From Saccoglossus kowalevskii (Eukaryota > Hemichordata > Enteropneusta > Harrimaniidae), in assembly GCF_000003605.2 (NCBI RefSeq), contig NW_003112467.1, positions 491,351 through 520,026 on the forward strand: a DNA stretch of 28,676 nt, written 5' to 3'. This document shows positions 18,543 to 27,581 of the stretch, piece by piece. The notes under the pieces were generated by a model. It worked only from the letters and a program-made list of their open reading frames with translations. It did not search any database and was not told the DNA's origin. Positions within the stretch are counted from its first letter, which is position 1; every line of letters starts with the position of its first letter. Both the position numbers and the translations under genes were made by a program.

Positions 18543-19330
18543 AATATGGAGCTGAGGAATCTGAAGCAAGCGAGTCTGATTTACCTGCTGCGGATATGGT
18601 ATGTATTTTTATGATTGTTTCGCCTTGTCAATAATCTAGTTCATAAAACAAAATGAACTTAACCATGATAGGTAATTAAAGTTAATTTCTAGAAATAACC
18701 AAAAGACAATCTCGTCCCTGGTAATTGAAAATGTATTCTTTTCTTGTGTGTATTAAAGTAACGGAAGTAAAATTATTAATTTTTCTTACTAATTTATAGA
18801 CTGTATTAGCCTTTTCAGCCATCCTCCAAAGAAGATGAATCAAGTGAATCTCACTCACCTAATGACGATAATACTGTACAGAATCCTCAAGGCACCTTAG
18901 AGAATAAACATTACCAATATCAAATGGATAATATGTCTGAGAAGAAGAAGAAAAATGATTGCATGAAGAACCAATCAAGAAAACCACATCATGGAAAGAA
19001 ACTGGTAGGTTTTTGTATTAACCCTAAGTCAATTTATCATTCAGTTGAGGACATATTTTCTGATATTGATTAATGCACACTTATTTCCTAAATGCGTTTG
19101 TTTTTTAGTTAACATCTTATCTGATGCAAGTGACCCTGACTTACCTGATGAAGATAGGGTATGTGATTATTTCGCCTTGTCAGTACCATCATATGTAATT
19201 AATTTCCAGAAATCTCGTCCATGGTAATTGAACATTGATATGTATTTTTCTTATGTGTATTAAAGTAACAGAAGTAAAATTAGAAGTAAAAACTATATTA
19301 TTCTTTTCAGTCATCCTCCAAAGAAAATAA
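18533..19330 (+). pseudogene. Acidic exons with an internal exon-intron duplication
   Basis: Exon a (about 18533-18598) reads EESEASESDLPAADM and ends at ATG|GTATGT. Exon b (18819-19004) starts after TTTTCAG, is open for 62 codons (PSSKEDESSESHS, then a Lys-rich MSEKKKKNDCMK) and ends at CTG|GTAGGT. Then a second set follows: exon a' (about 19109-19158, SDASDPDLPDEDR, ending AGG|GTATGT) and exon b' (from 19311, starting SSSKEN, soon stopped). The introns between a-b and a'-b' are also homologous: both share ATTTCGCCTTGTCA-like, CTCGTCC, TGTGTATTAAAGTAAC and TTTTCAG blocks. So a unit of about 500 bases was duplicated in tandem, exons and intron together. The peptides are disordered and acidic, like linkers in nuclear proteins. 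Their link to the DUF6589-like part downstream is inferred only from position. Confidence 0.5.
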
Positions 19331-19689
19331 ATTTTATTTAATTTCAAATGTATGATCGATTTGGCAAGAGGGTGTCACCAACAACAATTGAATATACTTG
19401 ATGAAATAAAAGGAAGTTACCAAGATGATATTATATACAGGATATCTAAAGAGTCAAAAATTCAAAATCACAAGCGATAACTTAGATCTTAAAGAATGTG
19501 TGAGACAAATGCTTGTTAACAACAGAAACAAAGATGATCACTGGTTTTAGTTTTTGATAGAATAGATTTGTCCTTACTACCCAATGAAGTACCAAAAGCA
19601 AATGTAACGAATATTCCTCCATCAGTTCTCACCATCTAAAGACGAAAACAAGGTATTTCGATCCAATTTAATTGTTCTAAATTTCCACC
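19331..19689 (+). other. Degenerate stretch upstream of the DUF6589-like relic
   Basis: Short open pieces (such as MLVNNRNKDDHWF near 19510) hint at former coding sequence, but stops are frequent in all frames and no motif is firm. Confidence 0.35.
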
Positions 19690-20870
19690 AGGCCACATAA
19701 ACGGAAGAAATTAATATCAAGTCCAATGTTTACAACTTACCTGTCCAATTTAAAAATGAAAATGAAAAGAAATATAGTGACATGATTGATATTCCAATTT
19801 TTGTTGAAGATTTTTTTTTTACAAACGTCTTTGAAAAGGCCAGGTAGCAGAAAGGCCAAGTTCTGTTTGAAGGAATGAGCTAACACGCATTCGGGCTGAA
19901 AGGAGCAAGCACATCAAAGCTGATGCACATACTCCAATGAACAGATTAGTATATGTAAACCCAGTGGTAATTGAGAACTGGCATTTCAAACGAGCATTTT
20001 TAGCAGTCATTTGGCAAGATCTCTGCAGACACGATTCATCCAGAGACATTGGAACATTGAAATATTACAGAGAAACAACGTGCCTGCTGACATGACCAAG
20101 AATTATGATGCCATTGAACAATTCTTCCTGTTGATTGTGAGATATTTTGTCATTAAAGTTCTTTCACATGAAACCATCATAGTCAGCACCAACAATACAT
20201 AAACACAGTTCTTGGTAAGTTTGTTGATGAGATGGTCATTCCAATTACACCTGGAATGGGAAATGCAGTACCGAATCATCAAGCAAAATATATTGACCAT
20301 GCTTATTCATTATTGCATCATCTATCCCACGTTGATCAAACTCCAGAACAGCAAGTATCAATTAAAATGCAAGACCTCAATTGCACAACTGATGATCCTG
20401 TGGGAAACACACAAGTTGTATACAACAATGTATGCAGACAGCTTCTGGAACTTGGTCTCTTGTTTATTCAAATTGATGATGCACAGAAGGAAGGTGATGG
20501 TGGCCGAGATCTCATCAACTGGAAGTACATGCTGATGTATTTTATGTCAAAGCAGGATCATCATTCTAATTATGCTATAGAAGCTGTAACTAAAATAGTT
20601 CAAATTTAAGCACTGTTATAAGAACGAATGGCTCAATGAGTGTTGTGGGGTCGCCCAGTAAATCACAGAGGATGAGTTGGTAACAATTTAAGATCTAAGA
20701 AACAAAATGTACAACAATTTCTTCAAGTCAGCAGTTAAAGAAATACATCTTGAGAGTTTCAAAAACAGTCAGTGTTCTTTATGATATAATGATCAATTTT
20801 GATGATGCCACCGAAATTGAAGCCGAGAAAACAGTAATGTTTGGCAGAATCATCTTTCTTATCTCCAAAC
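19690..20870 (+). pseudogene. DUF6589-like protein relic
   Basis: Segments in family order across several frames are: YSDMIDIPIF (about 19775); NELTRIRAERSKHIKAD (about 19875-19925), corresponding to the conserved GDQLT..R.R.A block; VVIENWHFKRAFLAVIWQDL and SSRDIGTLKYYRE (to about 20070); LQRNNVPADMTKNYDAIEQF; then the open frame 20232-20609 with VYNNVCRQLLELGLLFIQI, AQKEGDGGRDLINWKYMLMY and HSNYAIEAVTKI. A poorly preserved WGR-VNHRG piece, LRNKMYNNFFKSAVKEIH and VLYDIMINFDDATEIEA follow to about 20830. I identify this as the DUF6589 type, a multicopy uncharacterised family of animals and fungi. The family Asp in GDQLT appears as Asn here. At least five frameshifts are present. I infer an RNase H-like, possibly transposase, ancestry from copy-number behaviour and motif style only. 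Confidence 0.65.
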
Positions 20871-20874
20871 AATC

Positions 20875-22070
20875 AAAGAAACATCAACAGAGAATGTTAT
20901 TATTGGTGGTGATGCCATATGTTATAGTATGGGGTATTCTGTTAAATATGCTAGCTATACACTGATGGATTTGAAAGAAAACAATCAAATTGCAATGGAA
21001 TTAGTCCAGATAGGCAACACAGTTGGGACTAATTAAATAAATTCTTTGTTTCCAGTGTCTAACCTACCCACATTTTTAGGAATAAATAAAATGTTGTTTT
21101 TTGCAAATACACCTAAATTAATAAATTTCCACGCAAAAAAGCTATAATTACACCAATGTTTTTGATTTCATTTACTTCTGTGTAGTAAAATGACTAGCAC
21201 TTGATTGTATACAAGAAAAATATCCCGAAAATTAATTTGGATTAATAAATTTTTGAATATTTAATTTAAAATGTAATGTAGTGTCAATCTATAGATTGAA
21301 CACAAATTCACTTGATGTTGATTTTTTATAATTGAATGAACAATTGATAACATAGATTATATTTCAGAGTAATGAAGTAGGTGGGTTCATACCACATGAA
21401 GTTGGAGGGGTTGAAGCGATGCTTAGCAACACTTGCTAACTGGAGGATAAATGTCACTGCAATTATTACGGACAAATGCAAATTCGAAAGTGATTGTAAG
21501 GCTTGGGATGTATTTAGCAAAAGGTTTGTTCTGCATTTTATCATTGAGTATAGTTATATACTTCAGCACATCACATTTCTGGGCTAAATTCACATATAAA
21601 CCAAAATTTGTATGCTGAATCAGTAAAATATTAATTGCTACTAATGAATCTAGATGTACACATTTCATGTGAAAAGTGACATGTACACATGTGTTTCAAT
21701 AGGAAACAAATCAACAACCTTCTCTTTCAATTTTGTTTAAATAAATTTACACACATATTTTTATACGATCACAAATGTCTGTATTAGCGTATTCTATCTG
21801 ATATGTGGCAGGAATTACAAAAAAGATCAAAACACTGGCAAAAAAAAGTCTTTCGTTTTTCTGAGAAAATGGAGCTGAAGCATCGTTAACCATCTATATT
21901 AGAGTGCAAACTCGAGTGATGGTGTAGGCGATTTAGTACTAGTTAAGTGGGAATCAATTGTCAACCATATACAGAATGTTCACACAGGACATGGTGACAT
22001 ATTCCAAGAATGCGTTCATGCTTCCCTATCTCCGTTGGAACAAGAAGAATGGTTTGAACCAGGTAGTGTT
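20875..22070 (+). pseudogene. Relic of a second uncharacterised transposase-like family
   Basis: Exon-like block 1 (about 20840-21010) reads ENVIIGGDAICYSMGYSVKY and ends IAMELVQ. Block 2 opens at 21367 after ATTTCAG with SNEVGG; after a frameshift come YHMKLEGLKRCLATL and NVTAIITDKC. Block 3 (about 21795-22065) has DMW, AGITKKIKTLAKK, LRKWS-stop-SIVNHLY, SANSSDGVGDLVLVKWESIV, and NVHTGHGDIFQECVH. It ends at CCAG|GTAGTG. LVQ/SNEVGG.., MELEGLKR.L, TD and NVHTGHG are conserved landmarks of a multicopy family I know from fishes, cnidarians and molluscs without a name. GGDA and ITDK hold Asp residues placed like the first two acidic residues of an RNase H-type transposase (inference). The ancestral donor of the first intron is not a GT here. 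Confidence 0.65.
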
Positions 22071-22669
22071 AAAATCTTTTTAATTTTTTTTCCAAGTTTT
22101 AGTCGCATGGGCCTGCACTGTTTCATGAGCAATTAACATCAAGTTTTGAATTTTACCAAGCAATTTACAACCTTTTAGTAGCAGTTTTGAAGAAATAAGA
22201 AGAAATAAAGATTGTAGATTAAAAAAAAATTCCGATATGGCTGTACATTATGTTCAAACTTCATACACTTACATTTAGCATGGCTAAATGGTTGTTATAA
22301 TTGTAATGCTAAAAATACATAAAAACAAGCATTTCTGTAATTTTTTTTATAACCTTATCTTAGTTTGGATAAACAAATTTCATTGAAACTTGATGTATAT
22401 AATTGTTTATGCAGACTAGATTAGACTAGATTTATGCAGATTTTGTTTCAAAGAATGCTGTTCTGAGACCTTATCTCAGCCATGCATTTACCAATTGCAA
22501 TCATATTTTACACAAATTATACACCATATCACATAGTGGATTTGTTTTGATTCCACATGGCCGACTTTTCATTTTTGAATTAAATTGCACAGGTGGGCCC
22601 AGCCATGTCAGCAGAGATCGCGTTGCCGCTCGCCAGGTGTCCAAAGTTATAAATAGAATGACACAAAGC
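22071..22669. other. Gene-less stretch
   Basis: AT-rich with no open frame of note. CACATGGCCGAC at 22554-22565 relates to the dispersed ATGGCCGAC motif. The last 100 bases are clearly more GC-rich and may be the start of the hAT element that follows. Confidence 0.5.
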
Positions 22670-24900
22670 TAGGGATGCAAACCAGTTTTACTGCGCGTGC
22701 GCTGATTTACAAATAGTAAGCTAGAGTGTCACTTTCATTTCTGCTGCGTCATTACAATAATGCATGAACCTCGGCCCGCGAAAACTCGAACTCTGCTTTC
22801 TTTCCTTGAACTGTTTATTAAAAGAGTGCACGAAGAGCCCCGATCACAGAATGCGGAAGAAATTGACAGTTTGAGTCGGACAGGATTGAAGTATGACAAA
22901 AACGCGACAGCAGTGCAACCGACCCCGAAGCAAAGAGACATCGACGCAGAGTCAACCACGTCGTCAAGAGCCTCGGGTATACAGGAAAAATCGGAAAATT
23001 AAATCGGAATGGATTACTGACTTTACCTGGCTACAGCACGATAGGGGGGGGGGCGTGTTTTATTGTACGGTGTGCCGGAAAGCCAAAATATTTTCACACT
23101 GGGGAGAGATGCAACCGTTCCCAAGCGAGACAACTTCATGAAACACCAGTCTGGTTCGTATCACAAAGCTGCCGTCGACGCCCCAAACAGTCCAGTGATA
23201 TGAAACGTGCATTCGTCGAGTCGTACAATAAGACGAAAAACGCAATAATTCACGCTATGTGTAATGTTTACTGATTGGCCAAAGAAAACATTGCTAACAG
23301 GAAGACTGAGACTGAGTTTAAATCACCTTTGTGGAGGAATTCATGTAAGTTCACTGAAACATTTGCTTCCTAATTTAAATTAATTACAACATACAATCAT
23401 CATGAGTCTGTGACAGACTTCCATAAAACAGTTTCTGATCACATTGAAAATGACATACTGAAAAACCCTGGCAAGCCTTACTCTTTGATGGTTGATGAAG
23501 GTACTGATATATCCGTAGAACAATACCTAATTTTGCATTTTTTAGTGTTAATGACTGAGAATGCTAATACTGAGAACATTTATAACTGTATCGTTGACAC
23601 TAACTGCCCAAAGACTATCCCTTCAGAACACTGTCTGTTTAACTACTGATGGTGCATCTGTCAGGATAGGTTCCAAGACAGATATATCAACAAGGATGAA
23701 AGCCAAGCACCCATATCTTATCAACACTCACTGCATTGCTCGCCGTCTTAATTTATGCAGTTCACAGGCAGCAAATAAAGTACAGTATTTAGTGGAATAC
23801 CAAGAGACTGTCAACTCCATTTACTACTATTTTCACAATTCCCCAAAACATTTGTGCTCTCTCAATAAAATCAAATGCGTTACAGGAATCAAATAAATCC
23901 TACAAACCTGTGTTTGAAACAAGTTGGTTGTCATTTGGCGAAGCTGTAGATGCCATGGGCGCTTCAACTGAGAGCCTGATAACTTGTTTGGAGTCTGACT
24001 TTGAATTATATAATAAAGCCAGGGGATTGTTGAAGAAAATTAAAACATTGTTCATTGGCATTACTGCATTTTTGAGGAATGCATTATCAATTGACTTTCT
24101 TTGTGTTTTCAGTAATCATATATTGATTTTTCAAATGTACAGTACAGTTAGTGCACTGCAAGAAATATATGATGTTCCTGGATCTCATCTCAAAAAAATT
24201 CTGGATGAAGTGCCCACTATACAAACTGAAAATCATAAATTTCAAAATCACTCATGTGATAATATTCAAGATGGTATTATTCCAAGTAGAAATAGATTTG
24301 GAAAAGCCAAACAAGAGTGTATTAGCCAACTAGTACAAATATTGAAAATAGATTTCCAGATAAAGGCATTCTTCAGGGATTTGGAATTTTAGATCCAAAA
24401 AAACTTACCTTCAACCAACGTTGACATGTATGGTTATGGGGATGATGTGCTCACAATATTAATTGACCATTATGGGAACGATGCAGTAGATTCCGATGGA
24501 AACGTGCACCCAAGCATTATTAATGCCAACAGAGATGAATGGGAAGTGCGCAAGTATGAGTTAAGTACATACATGCATCTTAATTTACAGCAAACCTGGC
24601 GCATAATTATAAGCAGACGTCACAAGGAATATAAACAATTATGTTGTTTGGCTGAATTCTGTCTCCTGATTCCCATGGCTACTGTGGATTGTGAGAGAGA
24701 GGTTAGTCAATATAATCTAATCAAAACGTAATAGGTTGAAAACTGAACATTTGGACAATTCAATGAAAATTAATATAGGTCCAAAAATCGAAGAATTTTT
24801 GCAAGCTTTTTAATCGTGGGTAATGAAGAAGGATCAGAGTATTTTTGGACTAAGTTCACAATATAAGATATCTAAAGCAAGCAAAGGTGAATATTATATC
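22670..24900 (+). mobile_element. hAT DNA transposon, decayed
   Basis: The extent is inferred from the transposase relic and from the GC-rich shift near 22600-22700. GCTAGGGATGCAAACC near 22670 has the look of a hAT end, but no inverted counterpart was found downstream to about 25200 and no 8-bp target duplication was identified. The boundaries are therefore approximate. Confidence 0.5.
22760..24890 (+). pseudogene. hAT transposase gene, nearly full length, frameshifted
   Basis: The N-terminal TTF/BED-like zinc finger reads WITDFTWLQHDRGGGVFYC, C-x2-C (CTVC), then FMKHQSGSYHKAAV with the paired His (22990-23180). The core has KPYSLMVDEGTDISVEQYL (catalytic Asp region of hAT; 23470-23530), LTTDGASVRIGSKTDISTRM, LINTHCIARRLNLCSSQAAN (23640-23770), WLSFGEAVDAMGASTESLI (23925-23985), a long helical region to about 24390, and FPDKGILQGFGILDPK. 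The C-terminal dimerisation part is ILIDHYGNDAVDSDG, then LAEFCLLIPMATVDCEREVS, with CEREVS in place of SERxFS, and RLKTEHLDNSMKI past a stop at 24729-24731. The breaks are near 23090, 23260 (TGA), 23645, 23895, 24340, 24390 and 24731. The transposase would cut and paste the element. The domain order is complete, so this is the best preserved transposase in the window. The invariant Arg of the TRW block appears as Ser (TSWLS). Confidence 0.85.
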
Positions 24901-25837
24901 CCTTGTGACAAATTTACATGATAATCTGTCGTCTATAAAATATGATTGTTGTCCAATTGATCTATCTAAAAACAAATTTGGTTGAAATAATGTATATTCA
25001 GTATTTGACATTTTTTAAATTATACAATGCTATCTTACAATACTGTAATTCATTTCCAATGGTTACAATGTTGTATTGATTGAATCAAAGTTCATCAATT
25101 GATAATTTGTCTAGTTTATCTGTTGTTCAGTGTGTGATAAATAGATCAGGTTTCAGCCTGACCATATAGTGTAATTACCCCAAATCTTTCAAACATATGA
25201 AATATTTCATTGATACCCAAGAGTTTGTTTGAATTTGTATGCTCTGAAAGCAGTCTCGTATCACCAGATGGTTATGTAAAAAAATCTGAATCTTGGGAGT
25301 GAGAAACCTTCTTTCAACCTCTGTCACGAAGCTCCTTTGGTTCAGATGTTATGCTACCTCAAAAATACATTAATGCAGATTATTTCCAACTAGCATAGAC
25401 TTAAACATATCCTTGTTCTTTGATATGCACTGAAATACTGTTTGATATTCATGTTGAGTGAATGGGCAAACTTCTGCAATAGAAGAGTATCTCAGCCTAA
25501 TTAATCATTTTGCTCCAAAGATGAGTCATTTTTCACACAATGTTATGAAGGCCAAGTATGTGTGTATGTACAAGTACAAACAGGGGGATCCCAAATAAGT
25601 GACTGTGTGAATAATTGCAATAGTACATACACAGTTGCTCATTGCATATTTCCTGTATTAGAAGCACATGCACTTAATATGAAATTTGGCAAAAGTATTT
25701 TTGTCCTTACGACAGAAATAACTACTTTTTGGGTTTACATGCGCTACCATTGCAATTCTAATAGAGAAAATACGGTAATTGTAAAAATAATGTGGAATAA
25801 TATATGTATATTATGACATGAGTATCTTACTGGGGAA
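24901..25837. other. Gene-less stretch
   Basis: No recognisable gene. An 84-codon frame at 25562-25816 has scattered Cys residues but no motif or splice support. The sequence is AT-rich like the flanks. Confidence 0.5.
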
Positions 25838-26085
25838 TTACAATATTAGTTGGTTAGATGTATACAGGACATGGCCTGTCAGAATATACAACATTTTGGT
25901 CACACCACTCTTTTTTAATCTGTTATCCCGAATTTTGATTAGTTCATTCAATTCTGGTGCCCTCCATGCTGGTGATTTAATTATAGCCTCATCTCCAGCT
26001 CCTTCCTCTTCATCTGACATTTCTCACATATTTCCAGACTTTATTTTCTTCCTGTATCAAGAACTCTCTCTCGTCTTTTCGTTGT
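25838..26085 (-). pseudogene. 3' exon of the SDEEG/PAWRS family, copy 2
   Basis: On the minus strand the acceptor TAATTACAG is followed at 26085 by TTKRRERVLDTGRK, then a stop and a frame change, then MSDEEEGAGDEAIIKSPAWR and APELNELIKIRDNRLKKS. The order and splice phase match the exon at 15242: (T/L)KRR..VL, SDEEG, PAWR...LN.LI..RD.RLK. The VTPELI block is reduced to an out-of-frame remnant, so this copy is more decayed. It lies 138 bases downstream of another exon in compatible phase (26223-26378). Confidence 0.6.
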
Positions 26086-26222
26086 CTGTAATTATGAAGA
26101 AAAGAATATGGTATTATATACAGATAACACTTAGCATAACCCGATTTTTAGGAATATGACAGTAGGTTGGTAGAATTATTAATTGTCTTTGTTTTATATT
26201 TCACTTATTAAAATACTGTTAC

Positions 26223-26378
26223 CTGAACTCCACTCCTTCCATGTTTGATACCTGGGAATAACATCTCTTGTATTTGTGCTCTTGGTTCAGGATAAACAAT
26301 TTTTAGCAAACAAGGATTCCCTCTATATTTCAATGAAATATCCACAGCTGATTGTTATCTAAACTGCAAAAGGGGTCT
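26223..26378 (-). pseudogene. Upstream exon of the same minus-strand family
   Basis: On the minus strand, AAAGTTGCAG precedes AGACCCC at 26378. One frame gives RPLLQFR, a stop, then QSAVDISLKYRGNPCLLKI and VYPEPRAQIQEMLFPGIKHG, ending RSGVQ at CAG|GTAACAG (26223). It ends in phase 0, and the next exon (26085) begins in phase 0 with TTKRR. Both splice sites are good. I know no domain for this peptide. It gives the upstream part that the copy at 14844-15242 lacks. Confidence 0.55.
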
Positions 26379-26652
26379 CTGCAACTTTTTAAATCTGTGT
26401 TTGATGACTACAGTAACTTTAGAATGTAATAAAATAATTAAAGAATTATGAAACAAACAATCAAATCACAAACAATTCAAAGTGAAGGTCATAATAATAG
26501 TAGTTGATTTCTTACATGTTCATGTCTGATATAACTTTTTAATCTGCATTTGGTTTTATGCCTTCACTTCACAAGTCAATTTCATATATAGTTTACAATA
26601 GGAACATGAAAACAATTGAAGCTTAAATATCTATTTACATCACACTAAATAA
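26379..26652. other. Intergenic or intronic AT-rich spacer
   Basis: No motif was seen. It separates the stop codon of the Myb/SANT-like gene (26653-26655) from the next exon on the same strand. Confidence 0.5.
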
Positions 26653-27581
26653 TTAATTATTTTTATTTGCAACCTTCTCAAATATATCGAGAAATCTGTT
26701 CATTGTGAGCATGTTGTCAGCATGCCACCTTCCATGGCCTCCTTCTTCTCATCTTTTGCCTGTCTTTCATTTCTGTATTCTTCAAAAGCAGCAACCAGAG
26801 ACTCTGATGTTGAATTTCGTCTTCTTTTTTTTTTGCTGTTTTTTGTCGGAGAGTCTGGAACACATCTACATTATGGGAGTTTGCTAATGACTCATGGTCA
26901 GTGTTTCCATCCTCACGGTGTCTGAAACCTTGACGGTTGGAGTATGTCACTAGAGTATGGGCGCTGTGACTCGTGCCATAAAACTTGGCAAACTTACCAT
27001 AATAAGGGCAAGTCTTTCAATCATTGCCAGTGGTGTTGTTGTGATCTATTGTAGTTGTGAATGCTGCCTTAAAGTGCGGTGGTCGTCGCACAGTGTATGT
27101 TCGAATTTCATGTAAATAAACAATGTATTTTACACGCGTTGTATACGTCGCTATGAGTCCCATATCGAATAGGACGCGGCGTGACGACTGTCGCCCTTTG
27201 TTTCTCTCACATGAATCAGCTACCGTGACATAATGGTGGTCTTTCTGTTGCAAAGCAAAAGAAATTTCCCGCCATACAGATTTATTCTTGATTTTTGGAT
27301 CTTTCATTTTGCTGATGTTGTCTTTGTATAAAGATAGAAGTAATATAATTGCTTCCCTGTACCACACATTGCGACCTGCAGTTAACAATCCCGGGTCACT
27401 TGCAGATGCTGATGGCTGGGATATAGCATCATGGGCTATAGTTGGAATAGCAGCATCTCCGAGGTTTCTTGTTGACTGGTTGTGGTTGATGATGATATTT
27501 TTTCAACAGATAACTGGATCACATCCATACCAGTTACTTCAGGATGCCGCAATTTAAAAATGTCAATGGCATTATCCTTGT
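26653..27581 (-). pseudogene. Myb/SANT-like DNA-binding protein gene, decayed
   Basis: On the minus strand the acceptor TTTTAATTACAG is followed at 27581 by KDNAIDIFKLRHPEVTGMDV, and after a frameshift by IPTIAHDAISQPSASASDP. The Myb/SANT-like (MADF-like) trihelical domain then reads VWYREAIILLLSLYKDNISK, MKDPKIKNKSVWREISFAL and HYVTVADSCERN (about 27390-27190). The third helix is interrupted by about 130 bases of other sequence. After that the family text resumes: TTIDHNNTTGND, a stop (likely CGA to TGA), KTCPYYGKFAKFYGTSHSAH, then a linker with HRE.GNTDHESL. A slip at an A10 tract near 26830 leads to STSESLVAAFEEYRNERQAK and, after one more shift, ADNMLTMNRFLDIFEKVA and a stop at 26653. This domain plan is typical of DNA-binding partner proteins of Harbinger-type transposons and of host regulators derived from them. 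No Harbinger DDE transposase is present. Confidence 0.6.

Noticed and set aside
22670-25200. A matched terminal inverted repeat for the hAT element
   Set aside because: I looked for the reverse complement of AGGGATGCAAACC downstream of the transposase and did not find it, so I did not fix element ends.
25562-25816. 84-codon plus-strand frame with several Cys residues
   Set aside because: Cys spacing fits no known knot or finger, no splice or promoter context is present, and it lies in featureless AT-rich DNA.
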